A stretch of 64,000 nt of DNA from Acanthaster planci (Eukaryota; Echinodermata; Asteroidea; Valvatida; Acanthasteridae). The DNA lies in NCBI RefSeq assembly GCF_001949145.1, contig NW_019091526.1, positions 803,954 to 867,953 of the forward strand, given 5' to 3'. The notes beneath the pieces are model-generated. The model worked only from the letters and a program-made list of their open reading frames with translations, was not told the origin of the DNA and made no database searches. Shown here piece by piece: positions 23,841-37,135 of the stretch. Position 1 is the stretch's first letter. The number at the start of each line of letters is the position of its first letter. Made by a program: the position numbers and the translations under genes.

Positions 23841-25925
23841 AAAGAGAAGGAAAGAGTTTAAACTGATTGTGTTTTCATGGGTAAAAGTCGCACAGTTATT
23901 TATTTGACTTAAATCATATAAAGCTGTTTCAAAGATGGCGTGATTGAGCGGGAGTCATAAGTGCAGTTGTTTGCAGGCTTTAGCGTAGTCTGGGGAGTTG
24001 TTTAGGATCGGTTATTGTGTGATGGTTGTAGAGTAATTAGCAAATGTGTAGGAATTGTGAAATTTCATCTTGGAAAAGTATAATAATGTATTGGCTGGCA
24101 CATTGATAATGGCAGAACATGCTGATCGCTATCATGCCCAAGTAAAAGTTGCCCCTAAGAGCGATTATCCCTGAAACAAACTATACCAAAATATCAGAGT
24201 CATATAGGGGAAGGGAGTTACAGGACCTGGTGTCCCCTTTCCACCAGTTCCCAATTTTGTTTATTTTCAAGAGTCATACCCAGTCTTTTTTTTTCGTCCG
24301 CTCTCAAGAGGTTAAGGAACCGAAGGGTACTTGACATTTCGGACAGAATGCTTTGTCCAATGTCTGTACCATTTCAGCTGAATACATACATTGGTTTGCC
24401 ACAGTTGGCACATGAGAAATGTTCTTTTTTCTGGTATCGTTTTTTGCCGGTCACCCTTATCTCTTGAGACTCTGGATGTCATTGAATAAAGAATTACTAC
24501 TCACAAAAACATAAAACGTTATGGCATTAAATTCAAAAGTGAGCCAAGCCCATTCAAGGCAAACATGCCAACTTATGTTAAATTTGGAGGTCGCACAAAT
24601 TGATTAATGTACTTTTTATAGGCCCTGTTGGGAAGAGTTCCATGTACGGACGTCAGTAATTATTCCTTATGGTGACCCGTTAGCCGCCAGAGAGCAAAAT
24701 CATGTCCGAAATGTGTAATTTAGGAGGGAAAAAACAAGTCGTTTACTTTGGGAACACTTCCAATTTTTCAGACCAGTCTCATAAGGTTTGTGTACAGGGG
24801 AATCCCCATATGAAACTTTCCGGACAGTTCGCTATATTCTAAAGTGGCTTCAAATGATAAAAAGTGGCTGAATGTTGACGACTGTAACCTAAAAATATGT
24901 CAACATGGACGTGGCTTTCCTTTTGTTAATTATATTAAAGTACCCATTACAACACAAGCGCTCTACTGTCTACATATATATCTGAAGTGTATTAAGTTTG
25001 AATATTTACCCCAATGAGATATTTCTGCTTAGCAGTTTGGGATTGCAATCGATTGGTAAGGAACTTTAGACGGTATACCAGGCAAAATATGGGACGGAGG
25101 GGTACCCCCCCCTTACCTGTCCAATCCCTATACACACTCTAGACCATTGTTACCTAATACACCCCCCCCGAAGTCGGTAAAGAATTCCTGAGATTCCGAT
25201 CAAACAATGACCAACACAAAGGCGGGGGGTTCTCTCTGTCACATATCTTGCTTCAAATGTGAGACGGAGAAGAGGCTGAATACGGCCTACAGTGTGCAGC
25301 TAATTCAACCCCCCCCCCAAAAAAAATATACGTACACCTGATCCAAGATAAACAAACCCGGAAAAGGTCGTATGTACATACACAGAGTTCGAGAATGTTG
25401 GGAGAATGCGAACAAAATACGTCTGATGAAAGTATAACATCAAGAGAACATAACTCCTAATGCGTGAAAAAGTGGTATTGGTGCTATATTTTTAGGTACT
25501 TTTCCAACTATTTTGTTCCACAGTACAAAGGAGAGGCTTGTATAATATCCTGTATACCTCGGATAATGATCCATGATAGGACCTTACTTTCGATCGAAAG
25601 GGATATTGGAAGTTTGAAATGAGCTGAACCAACGACTTTGCGCACCCCAAAATAATTAAAAGTGGGTCCTACACAAAATTTGGTTATCAGACCAAAAGGT
25701 CAAAAGAATACGCGATCAAGATTCGCTCAAAAGCTTTTATGGCCTGGGTTTTTTTCTTTGTTGTGTGTGTGTGTCTTTTTCTCAACATAAGCTGAGCTAG
25801 AAAGTTTGTCAGGAATATAGCAATATTTCAAAATGTCAGGGGGCGCAGAAACTCCACACTCGGGTGATTTTTAGGACGGTATCGGTTGACGTCTTTGAAA
25901 AGCTCGAGAAACTCGGAGTATAGTC
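23841..25925. other. Intergenic DNA, no gene recognised
   Basis: AT-rich sequence with several C or G homopolymer runs (for example around 25105, 25165 and 25310) and no supportable exon. AATAAA at 24485 may be a distal RIOK3 polyadenylation signal. Confidence 0.5.
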
Positions 25926-25929
25926 TCAA

Positions 25930-26110
25930 CACGTCACCGACACCATCCAACTCTGCCCGGCGCCCAGAGGGCGCTATACATTAGGCACGTGCACCCGGCC
26001 GGCCGGCCACATAAGTAACCTGTGTATCTGAGCTTCAGCTACAATGTGACGAGCATCTGACGCAGCTGCAGCTGGTGCCTGGCGCGCGAGGATGACCGAT
26101 TAAGTCAAAA
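25930..26110. promoter_or_regulatory. CpG-rich segment, possible promoter
   Basis: A short GC- and CpG-rich island (GGCGCC, CCGGCCGGCCGGCC, CAGCTGCAGCTG, GGCGCGCG) stands out in AT-rich DNA. It is followed within about 230 bases by a good splice donor on the + strand at 26340. Invertebrate promoters are not always CpG-rich, so this is suggestive only. It could serve a + strand leader exon, a minus-strand gene, or both. Confidence 0.35.
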
Positions 26111-26339
26111 CATGGTCAAAACAAGTGTTTGACAAGGCCCCCGTGCACACATATGCACCGTGGTTTTTTTCCGTGTTTTCTGCGAGTTATAAAGGGTTAC
26201 CGGTGTGATGTCTATCAGGTGTTCCTTCCCACTAGAATTTCATGGTACCACACAAGTACAGTGTATCGATATCCACTCTGTCACAAAGCCACATGCACAC
26301 TCCTGCCGGGCATTAGCCAACAGGACAGGAGAGGTACAG
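26111..26339 (+). other. Possible untranslated first exon
   Basis: The segment downstream of the CpG-rich island ends in GAGGTACAG followed by GTAAGA, a near-consensus donor. It has no long open frame ending at the donor. If real, it could be a leader exon of the next + strand gene, the SLCO4-like gene, whose first coding exon has an acceptor at 51530-51531. That would require an intron of about 25 kb. Confidence 0.25.
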
Positions 26340-26662
26340 GTAAGACAATTAGAATTACATGTACATGTATGTATGTATGACGATCGATTGATTACGAATG
26401 ATGTAGGCCTATCGCCGCGACAAATTTTGATATTTCACCATTGGCATTGCTCTACGATTTCACGTAGTGACAAAGTTACATTTGTGATATAATCTGTTTG
26501 TTTGTCTTTTTAACTCAATATTATGCAGACTCCATAAAGACTAATGAAAGCCATGTTTGATTCAGTATTTCGTTCTTTATTCAGAACATCTTTTTTTTTT
26601 TTTTTAAATTGTCTTTTTAATCTTCGGTAATAATAATGCCGTGGAGCTAACATTAAACAGAC

Positions 26663-26937
26663 TTAGCTCTACCATAGAGGTAGCTACTGAGTGGAGTGTT
26701 CCTCTTTTTCGAATTTTAGACTGGATCGGATCCGTTTTTTTCTGAAGTGCAAAGTGAACTCTTAAAATGCACCCAAAAATATTTTTAAAAATTCAAACAA
26801 GTTTGTGGTCAGGTACAGTATTTGGAAGTAATGATAGTTTATTAGAATTTATCAACTTTAAAGAATTTCTTCGATTGATCGGATCCAGTCCAAAAGTTGA
26901 AAAAGAGGAATACTAACACTCAACTTAGTAGAGCTAA
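26663..26937. mobile_element. Non-autonomous DNA element with imperfect terminal inverted repeats
   Basis: The ends TTAGCTCTAC (26663-26672) and GTAGAGCTAA (26928-26937) are exact inverted copies. The complementarity continues imperfectly for about 60 bases through CCTCTTTTTC and GACTGGATC words. The interior (about 26728-26880) recurs at 27239-27392. No transposase is present, and no certain target-site duplication is visible. Confidence 0.6.
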
Positions 26938-27222
26938 AACAAACTCCTTGGTTATACTAAATTACTTGCTGACTGGGGCATGTAGGGGGCAGGGGAGGAC
27001 AGTGTATACTTCCTGAACGGTAAGGTACATGTACTACTCTGTAGACAGTAGGCCTACCTTACCGTTGGGGAAGTTCAAGTTGGCAGTGTACACCCTACAT
27101 GTAGACACATGCTGCTGATGTAGGAGTACATGGCACAGCCCTTAACCCCCCCCCCCCATGGCACACTTCGCGCACATATCAATTTTACTCACCTGCTACA
27201 AAGTTCGGAGGTAATTTTATTT

Positions 27223-27392
27223 TGGATCGATTTTCCAATTTTTTTCTAAAGTGCGAACTGAACTCTTAAAATGCACTCAAAAATATAAAAAAATTTCAAA
27301 CAAACTTGTGTTCAGGTACATGTACAGTATTTGGAAGTAATGATAATTTATTAGAATTTATCAACTTTAAAGAATTTCTTCAATGTTCAGAT
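27223..27392. repeat. Partial second copy of the 26663-26937 element
   Basis: The segment aligns with the interior of the neighbouring element (TTTTTTTCTRAAGTGC, GAACTCTTAAAATGCAC, TTGGAAGTAATGATA, CAACTTTAAAGAATTTCTTC). It lacks the long inverted-repeat arms, so it is a truncated copy or part of a local duplication. Confidence 0.65.
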
Positions 27393-30300
27393 GTACGTGT
27401 ATGTGTGGTTTTCTGAGATTTTTTCAAGTGTCACGTTCTGGGGTAAGGAACACTTACACCAGTAAACAAGGGCCCTTCATGTACATGTACCGTACATGTA
27501 CTCTGCCAGTATTGATGGAGGAATACGTATACAAACGGCCCTGTATATGTGTTTAGGGAACACTAAACCGAATTCTTGCCCAATTTTCGGATGGGAATGT
27601 TTTTGCATTTTGGACGGAATTTCATGACACTGAAGTTGTTCACAAAGGTTCAACAGCATGAAACATGTTAGGCATTTATAGTACCAATTTAATCAAATGA
27701 ATTTGAATTTTTTTCAACCGGATGTTTGGCAACACTGTATGAGGAAAGTCAAGTGAAAGTCACAGTGTGCCACACTAGGGATGTCTACTAACGTACAATG
27801 TGTATGTATGTAGGTAATGTTAAACATGAAGAAAGGCACGTGCTGGTACCCACTGCGGTAGCATCCATGATGAGAAAAACATCTACATATGTACATGTAG
27901 GGGCCTACATGTACATTTTCATGGTTTCTGTCACCAGTGAAATAAAAGAGTAAGAGGGGTTGAGGGCAGGATTATTGTGGACGTTATCTTTCTTTGGCAC
28001 TTCAAGTGTCAGACTGTGCTGGTAGCTTTAGTAACTTTGGTAACTTGAGTGCAATCCTAACTCATCCATTGGGACATGACCCTCATGTCATGATCACTAG
28101 GGCTGGAATTACTGAAGATACTTCCTGTGATGGTGCTCTCCAAAACTGAAATCAAAGTGTACATGTACATGTTTGTTGTGGTGAACAAGGTTCATATGAT
28201 ATGGTACATGTAGTTAGAAACCATAGCGGAGAAGTTTACTATTAATTTCCATTTTCAATCAAATCCTATAGGTTTATACTCCTTAGATACTTTTCATTTC
28301 TTTTTGGTAGAATCATACCCATGGTGGAATTTTTTTCAAGGGGAAATAAAGCCTGGGATTCATTCATAACATGCTAGTCTGGTTCCTGTTTCCAATACTG
28401 CGTATTGATCAGTAGCAGAGGGAATCCAGTCCAAAGTGCCATAAATGCATGTACATGTATAGCCTAGGCATAATGTGTTTTTTGCTTTGTTTTGGTTTTG
28501 TTTTACATACATGTACCGGTACATCTATTATTGAGCTGGTAATTCATAATAACCAAAGACCGTTTGCCATTCCTTGTAGCCAACAGCCCACCACACAGCT
28601 ACATGTAAGCTCTTATTTCATTTTCATTTCATTTATTTCATTTCTCGGGAAGAACAAGTTACAATAAACAAATACTAACTCAGTAAGACGAGAAGATAAT
28701 AATTACAAAGAATATTCCAATCAGCCCCCGAAGGATTGCCCAAAAGAAATTAATTCTGTCAAAGGGGCTCGCCAAACTAATTGAAATAAATACAAAACAT
28801 ATACTACACTTATGATACATTGTAAACAATTATTCTCTTAGCACCATCTCGCTGCCTGCCACCTCATGGAGTACAAATTTTATGCCAGTCTCCATTTAAG
28901 GAGATCGCCAGTGAGTAATCTTTTCTGAGAAATGTTTAAAGGTTCAAAATTGGAACATGAAAACATGCCAACTGAAAAGTGTCTTCCCCAATTTACATCA
29001 CACTTAACAGCACCCTGACTTGTTTGGAAAAGTTTGGCCGATTTTGAATATTTTAAAAAGAGCACTTTAATACGAAAGCCCACTAGTACCATGTAGTGAA
29101 CATTTTTTCAACTTCGTTTTCATACACTGAAGAACATTCAGAAGAAAATGGCTCTGAGAAAATTCCATTGCCTTGTTTCTTATGGCAGAAGTTGTCAGAA
29201 CCACCCCAACTTGTCTAGGGACCCCTTGTGTTGAAACTCAATTTAATGCAGATGTACAGTACATGTACTGGTAGCATACCATAAGTGTGCAATTGTTCCC
29301 TCAGTTAGGTCTCACAAGTTATTCTGGCCTGACTCCACCCATCAATCACAGGGTCACTTTAACGTTCCTCACCTGTGTGGCTCCACAGATCTGTGGCCAA
29401 AGTGAGTGAAAAAAAACTGCCAGTAACAACAACAGCTGACAAAATCCCCCTCTGAGAATTTCTGGGTTTATGGGGCATAAAAAAATGTTAAACGAGTCCA
29501 GGAACAGGATGCCTTGGCGAGAAGACAGTGGGTTTGGGCAGCTGTCAGATTTGTTGTGACAGATGTACTCCTCCCATATTTGTTTGTGTGGTTATCGAGA
29601 TATGAAATGATGACAAAGCTACTTGTGTTCCATACTTGGGGTACACAGTGTGTGCACAGGTACAATATACATACACTGTACTGGTGTATTCAGGTGGCAT
29701 GGGCGACACCAGTAATACTGGCTAAAATTACTTCAATCTTACCGAATGGTGAGAAAGTTTTATTAAAGTTGTAATACAAACCAATATAATCATGTATTAT
29801 ACCCAACTTTTTCCACCAACAATTTTTGTGACATTGAAGAGTAACAGAAAGAGTCGAGTTCACGTGTAGTTTGGCGAAGATACACGTACATGTACATGTA
29901 GTATACATAATTGTGCTCTGGAAAAATAATGTCAAGGTTTACATTTTTATACATAAAATGTAGTTTATAGACATGTGGAGTTTCATTATCATCTATACAT
30001 GTACATCGTACCTGGTACCATGGGTACTGGTAGGACAGGAAGGACCATGCCATTATAGTAGGATCTGGGCCAGTGAGAGTGTATGCTGCACAGAGTGGGC
30101 TGGGCATTGCAAAAAAAGTGGGCCCAAGGCTAACCACTTGTCAGAACCTATCCCATTTTGAAGGGCTTTTCACACACAAGCTTTTCTCTGATGGATTCTA
30201 CTTTGAAAAGCAGCATTACTGAAAGCTCCATGCTGAAGTGAATGGCATCAGTCACAGTTTGAGAACTCAATAAATTCTACTGGTTTTTGTGCCTGTGAGT

Positions 30301-33060
30301 CCAGGTATTTACCAGTACGGTAATCAATGAATCGTCTGTACAGCCCTCAGTTAGGATGAATCCTACTGGCACGAGAAACTACAATGATGCTTCTGGGTGG
30401 ATCAACCTGGATTCTGCATGTACACACACGAACCATTTACATACATGTACATTTATGTACGTGTACATTACATGTGTGTACGTACAAAGAGAGTTTCCAT
30501 ACCAGTACGTTCTAGGCTTGCATGCACACATTCAGGCTCCTAATGAGATTTCACCTACACGCACATTGTAACAGAGCATCCACCATTATCAGGTCTGAGA
30601 TTTTGATGAGACCTGGTACAATACATTAGGCCTACATGTACGTGTATGTATCATGATGTGCACCTGTACATGTACATTCCATTTATCTGGTCACATTTTA
30701 CACTCTGTGTACGTGTATGTCAGTGTACCGCTAAATACAATAAGCCGACAAAGACATTTTCAACTTCAAACGTCAGTTTTCCTTCCCACATGATCAAATT
30801 TTACAATTGATTTTTTGAGTTCCAAACAACATTTATCTCAGAGAACAAAACCTACCAGTATGGTTACTGTAGTTTTGACATGTATAATTTTTTTTTCAAA
30901 CAACCTTGTAGCTAAGACTCAAAAACTTTCAACTTTTTTAATTCTCATGCAACTTGCAATGTGTAACCTTGGGTACTAGTGCTGTTATGTAGACAGTATT
31001 ATGGGTATTTCTGGTATGCAGGCTGAAAGAAGTCTACCCAAGAAGTGCAATGTAAATACAGCAGAGACACCAAGCCATCTGGCCTGTCTCCAGCTGTGAA
31101 GAGAGATGCTGATGAGGGAAGATCAGCAAACATTGCCTGAAGCAGTGGGGACTCCCTGGTGGTCAGCTTTCAGTGGGTGTGTCTGGGCTCTTGTGGGAAG
31201 CCTTAGGTTTATTGCAGGAATTCAGTCTAACACCCAATTGGATCAACCCATAGAACAAGGACAGAATAAGGTGTTTCCTGCTCTGTGGATGGGATCATCC
31301 AACTCCCAGATGAGCTGTTAATTATTTGAGCTTGTTGCAGTTGTAGTGGATATTCTCTCTTTTAGTACAATACCAGTGGCTTCAAACTACATATACATGT
31401 ACTGTTACAAGTCTGACATGAACCTTTTCATATGGGTACAAGCGGTACTCGTGTGGTACTCATATGCAGCAGTTGAAGATTGGCAGGCTTTGTGTCCTTC
31501 CTCCATGCTTTGACTGTGTTTGTCGAGGGGACAAAATATTTTGTTACGTACCGGTAAATTTGGACCAAGTTGGGGGGGGACATTTCTCTGAACCTCTGCC
31601 CCTACAATGTTTTTGGTCCCCACAAAATACATGTACCAGTAGATAAAATGTTTGTTCTCACAACTACCGAAGAAGCATGTGCACATACATGTACATGCAC
31701 CTGTGGCATTATATGTAGGCCGACATTTTCTTTTTACCAGAGTTAGGTGCTCGTTTATTTATGTATACGTGTACATGTACTGGTTTGCAGTAATAAGGAC
31801 TAATTGATCTGTACCTACAGACTGAAATGTACCGTACGTACCAGTACATATACCTGTACATGTACATGTATGTACTTCATGTACATGTCATGCAGTACTC
31901 TCACACTTTAAGTTTTAGGACTTCAAAGCAAATCTGAAGTATTGCTTGCTTTTAAGCAAACTTAAGTAATGTGTGCTGTACAAATTATGTTTCTACTGCT
32001 CAGGTAACCTCACTTGTTTAAATGCCTGCTCCAGGGAGGGATGATTTCCCCATGCCCACACCATTTCTTTCATAAAAATACTCCCTGCTCTACTCTACAG
32101 TGTGATGTAGACCTATTGGATACCAGCACTATAAAAAAAAGTTCAGAGCTTTTTAACTTTGTTGCTGAAAGTGTTGGTATGGTTGGGGATTCACAACTTT
32201 ACAAAAGTTTGGCAACTTTTCAAAAGCAGGTTTGCTCCATTACCTAATTTGTTGATCTTGGAGCAGCCTCCCAATCTCATGGTACCAGGCTTGTCACATT
32301 TTATCAGGTGTAGATCTTTGAAATGCAGACCAGACATGAATGGATGACTAAAAGAGTATCCTTCAGTTCCAAAGAATACAAAAGGTAACATTGGAGAGGG
32401 CTATGCACTAAGCTTCTAATCCGCAATATATCACTATTTGGATCAAGAAGCCCTACTGTAATGCACATGCCAGTCTGATGTGTCTTTGCTTCTTTTCACT
32501 GGACTGTCTGGTCATTCCATCTCATCTGTAATCACTTGTAAGTGTTCCAGTCAAACTCTCCCCCCCCCATAATACCTGTGAAGTGCCCTTTCTTATCACA
32601 GCATGTGTAGCATTAGGATGCCTTTATAACGCCCAGCTGAACCCATTAGACCGTGGGCTATTTTTCCAGCCGGGCAGAAGTTTTCTATGGGGAGGATTTT
32701 CTGCATGGTGAATGCAGTACTGCTGCATTTGCAGTTTTGCCTGGTTGGCACATGCAGAGAAGTCACAGGGGCAAGATTTTCACAGAAGGATGTCAAATGG
32801 ATTTCAAGACTAGAGTGAAAGCATTCAGGAGGCAAAGGTGCTTGTCTGTTGTCATGCTGGCATGCTTGGTACTGGAACCTTGCTGGTGAAGTAAAGAGCA
32901 GAACATTGGTAAGAAGTTCAGCATGCATGTTCTTCAGTTGCGCACTCTTGGCCTTAAATTTGTTCATATGGATATACATCATGTACCGGGTACGGTAGTT
33001 CTGGCAGGTACCTGTACATACATGTACACGTACATGTAGGTGCATATGGAAAGTCCACAT
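27393..33060. other. Gene-poor AT-rich DNA with palindromic TACATG tracts
   Basis: No supportable gene was found in this stretch. It is dense in TACATGTA, TACCGGTA and TAGGCCTA words and in alternating purine-pyrimidine runs (for example 33013-33038). A 58-codon + strand frame at about 30040-30212 (reading HAIIVGSGPVRVYAA) has no start codon or clear splice sites and is not called. Confidence 0.5.
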
Positions 33061-33290
33061 AGGTCATAAATTTCAAGACATTGGGATTTTTTTTCTGTCC
33101 TTGTGTTAAATCTGGCCTGTGTAATTTTTCTTGGAAATGTCATTGAAAATAAGAAGTTTGGGGGTAATTCACAATAACCAATCAGTCTTGGAAAAAGAGG
33201 AATGTGTTTTGAACTTACAAAATTTTGGATGAGAGAGAGGCCTACACCCAGAAAGAAATTGATCCCAAATTTATAGCATGACCAACATCT
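33061..33290. repeat. Diverged relative of the 34570-34821 MITE
   Basis: Its right half resembles the right half of the element at 34570-34821 (CTTGGAAA, AATGTGTTYTGAACTT, AAAGAAATKGAYCCC). The outer ends begin GGTCAT and finish ATGACC in inverted orientation. The similarity is moderate, so this is probably an older or recombined family member. Confidence 0.4.
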
Positions 33291-34569
33291 TGAAATTAAA
33301 TTTTTCCAGTGCCAGTGAAAAGTATTGATGCGTGGTTTAATTGAACCAGAATAACTATCATGTTCATCTTGAGCAATTGCATGTACGTGTATAGTCTTTT
33401 TATAAGGTAAAGAAAAAAAACACAAATTACATGGAGCCTAGGATGTGCTGTACAAATTACTGTATGTTGCATGCCGTCCAGTGGCAAAGCTCCTTTTGAT
33501 GAGCTGCCGTGCATGAAGTAGCTGATTGAGCTGTGTTTCTGAATCTGAGTGGGTGTGTTGTGAAGCATGTTAACTTTGTTTAGAGTAAGACATGATAAAG
33601 TTCTTTTTTGGTTTTAAACTTCCAAGGTACATGTATACTGTACCAATACCATACCGGTACTGTATATTCATGGCCAGAATGACTGTCTGGAATAAGCCAA
33701 GTACACATGTACAAGTACACACCAGTACATGTGTATGTACATGCACATGTAGATGATGCTGGACTGGTAGGCCTGCAATGTATGTATTTGCACGTGATAC
33801 TTGCTGCATTTGAATATGTTTTTGTCAACATGTCAGGTAAGTAATCTACATGATAATTCAGTACCGTGTATGGTATTGGTATATGGTACTGCTATTACAG
33901 CAAGGATCCCTCAAGCCCTTGGCTATCACAAAGTTCACAACTGGGTATAAATTGTATTATATTTTTTATCGGTAGAAAGCCTTAATTTGTCTCTCATTTT
34001 CATTGGGTCTGTGAGAAACTTAAGTTCCACGACCAGGACGGGGTGTGGAATGTGAAATACCGGTATATGGGGACCGGACTCATACCTGAACCAGTACATG
34101 TGCATATGTACATGTACTTTAGGACATACTGGTACCTGCTGTACATTGTACATGTAAACAGCTCTGTAATGGGAGTGGTGTCCATTTGCTCTGGCAGATC
34201 AAGTTCTTTCCCTTGATTGTACAAAGCAGCTAAGCAAATGCATGGATTAAGGACTCAGGACAACTGAAGTGTCAAAAGTGCTCAGCAAGCAAGGCTAGCT
34301 TAGTGTCAAATGTGTAATCCATGTATCAAGTCAGGATTGTGCAAATATACCGGTAGGGCCTTATGTACATTTGTTGATTTATTGGGCAATACTTAACATT
34401 ATACCAATACATACTAATACATGTACATTTGAAGCCTACAAATTGTTTCGTATATCTGCATCATGTACATGTTTGTGAACATTTGCAGGCAGTGCAGGTT
34501 GGTCAGTAAAATACATGCAGCAAGATCAAGCGCAGACTACGGATGTTACATGTGCGTGTACTGGTATTA

Positions 34570-34821
34570 GGGTAATTCCAGAAATTCGGTGTCCAAAAGT
34601 GACATTTTCAAGTCCCTTTTACATGTACATCTGACCTTTGTTATTTGACATGTAAATATCACTGGAATTGATTTCAAACTATTACTATTTGTTTGGCAGG
34701 CAATTTTCATGAAGTCATCACTCTTGGAAATTAGAAAATGTGTTCTGAACTTTAAAAAATCATATGTCAGATGTAACAGGGACACGAAAAAGAAATGGAC
34801 CCCTAATTTCTGGAATTACCG
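34570..34821. mobile_element. MITE with TTA target duplication (PIF/Harbinger-like)
   Basis: The termini GGGTAATTCCAGAAATT and, inverted at the right end, CGGTAATTCCAGAAATT match except at the first base. Weaker complementarity continues for roughly 100 bases. TTA flanks both sides (34567-34569 and 34822-34824). A 3-bp TTA/TWA duplication is typical of PIF/Harbinger elements. At 252 bp and without an open frame it must be non-autonomous. Confidence 0.7.
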
Positions 34822-36165
34822 TTATCCTTCTCTAGAAAACCATAATCTCACCGTCACCTCTCTTCCCTAAGGGGACTCAATGACAGAGTTTCTACATCCG
34901 GCATTTGCATGCAGGGTAGCTCTTCAAATATTCTCCTCCACACATCATTGCCCCAATTTTGAAAACATAATGGCCCTGAAAATGGCAGGTCCCATGTGTA
35001 ATGTGCTACAGATGTTTTGTGGTTCAGAGGAGGGGTTCATGACCAGTCATGTATACGTGCACATGTATGTTCCATATGTCCATTTAGTACTTGGTTGTCA
35101 ACTTGCATGTAAAGCGTGAGTCAGTGGTACTTAAACTCAGGGATGAAGTGAAAGGCGCCTTCCTTAGATTAGAAATGATTAACCTGACTCCCAATGATTT
35201 TGGCAAGGCCCACCTGCATACACGTACATGTACTGGTATACATGTACATGTACCGCTATGTACAGTGTACCAGTATGTACGGTACATACGTTGTACAAGC
35301 TGCTCCTGAGATTCATGCTTCCCTCCCTGTTGTCTGATTGGCGGAATTCAAGGGGATGTTGTAGGCTTCTAGTTTTTCCAGTTCTGCAGAGTAGAAAAAT
35401 AAACCAGTTTCTCATCTCTTTTGATTTGATTTATTATTTTTGCTTTCTTTAATCCCCAAATGCCATACTCTATCCATGTTGTCTCAACTTGTCTCGTGCT
35501 TATTTTTAGGTACATCAATGTGCATACATGTGCCTTTTAATACAGGTCTGTTGTGGTGTCAGACGATTTTTGCCAATATCACCATTAAAACCCTCCAATT
35601 CAAAGATGCATTCTTGACTAAGTTGTCCCACAAGTCAAAATCAGTCAGATGACTGTGTGTTTGTGTACTGAGGCAAGCCAACTGTAGGGAATGCCCGGTA
35701 CTTTTGACAGTTTGTGACTGTTCGAGCAAAAGGAGGGCTGTCACAGACAGGCAAAAATCCCTTCCACTTGGTTTGCTCCAGTACAGAGACATACATGTAG
35801 GCCTACATATATAAAGGTCATTTGACTGATTTTTTAATTCAACCTGAAGTTGCACATGTACACATGTGCATGGAAATCACCACATTTGGACACCAGTAAG
35901 TGACTGGTCACCTGCACTGCAGAACTACATGTATTCTATGCCTAAAAATACAAATAGGTTACACTATGAGCTTTCAACACCGTGAAAATGCAGTTTTACC
36001 ATTCATAACGGTACACCAGTCCAGCTTCCCACCAAGGAAGTTGGGAAAACAGCGGTTTACCTGTCAAAGGGTAATAAAAGATTAGTGTGATAGACAGTCA
36101 GGAATTAGCGTAGCAGTTACCAACAAAAGGAGCGATTGAATACCCCTGTTTAGGTCTGGGCTTCT

Positions 36166-36435
36166 GGGAACCAGCGGAAACCTTGCATGAAGCAATATTG
36201 CGTGCGTGTTTTCGAAACCGTGATTAGCAGAATGCGAAGGGAACTTGTGAAAACCACAAAACTTTTTTTCCACCTGCTGCGAATGTAAAGCAAGTGTTTT
36301 GTGAAGACAGAATCCTGTCTTTCCTAGAAAAGACAGGATTGATTTTTCCTTTTTTGAGCTGTGAGAAGAGATGGATACACGTACGATGGCTCAAATTTGC
36401 CGGGATGCAGCTGAAAAGTTGATAAACACATTTTG
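36166..36435. repeat. Dispersed repeat, copy A
   Basis: The segment from GGGAACCAGCGGAAACCTTG to GATAAACACATTTTG recurs in the same orientation at 37472-37715 with high identity. This copy carries an extra 12-bp hairpin at 36311-36340. A short diverged relative is at about 53380-53460. Confidence 0.85.
36311..36340. other. Perfect 12-bp hairpin inside repeat copy A
   Basis: AATCCTGTCTTT (36311-36322) pairs perfectly with AAAGACAGGATT (36329-36340) around a 6-base loop. Copy B lacks the hairpin, so it is either an insertion here or has been excised there. Confidence 0.75.
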
Positions 36436-37050
36436 CTTATGTAGAACCATGGAGGAAGGACACAAGTTTTTTTTTCAGCCTAAACTGTGACACGATTCAC
36501 AAAATTCCAGGAAACTTGGTGTTAGATATCACAACACCCCCCCCTTGACCACATACCATACTGTTTAGGTCTGGAGTGTAAACTCCTCGCTCATCACAAA
36601 CTCAATGGACCGCACTGAAGCAAGATCCACTGTGGTGTCAGCCCTTGACACTCATGCCCGCTCAATCTTAATGATGCTCAGATGGCACGGGGCCACTAAA
36701 AAATTCATTGAGCCACTGCATTCTCCAAAATCAATGGCCCAACCAGCAGTGGTCATTTGAGGAACACTGCCACATTTTCAAAACTTTCCTCACATTTTAT
36801 GACTTGTGTTTTAAATCACCGGCGCAGCACTTTCAAGTTCACGGTATAATTCCACTGCCTGAACAGTTGTGATTGCCTGCTTAATGTACGAGGCTCATGT
36901 GCTACGTATAAACACGTAGCTAGCGCGCAGCGCGACTGTTCGTTGCACGGTCGACAGTCGTGCATACTGCTCATACTCTTGCAAATGACCTGAGTAGATG
37001 TCGGCTGGTATAATTTTCTAATAATGCCAGTTTACTTATATTCCTTCCCA

Positions 37051-37135
37051 GTTGATATATATTCCTTCGCATGGTGCTACCGCAAGCCTTTCCACCTATT
37101 GCTGTCTTTCTCACCATGAATAGCCTGAAATTTCA
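37051..37135. repeat. Relative of the 40611-40770 foldback element
   Basis: The words GCATGGTGCTACCGCAAG, CTTTCCACCT and CCATGAATAGC-TGAAAT match the right part of the inverted-repeat element at 40611-40770. Only one arm is present here. Confidence 0.7.

Noticed and set aside
30040-30212. Open + strand frame reading HAIIVGSGPVRVYAA
   Set aside because: No start codon, no convincing splice sites and no family recognised; a 58-codon frame can occur by chance.
35091-35215. Frame with LRLEMINLTPNDFGKA resembling the end of an Ig domain
   Set aside because: Only about 30 residues; the conserved Cys and Trp of an Ig domain are absent and the frame runs into a TACATG tract.
36566-36765. Open frame after TGTTTAG reading MDRTEARSTVVSALD
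   Set aside because: It looks mildly coding and has a plausible acceptor, but there is no neighbouring exon or known protein; too weak to call.
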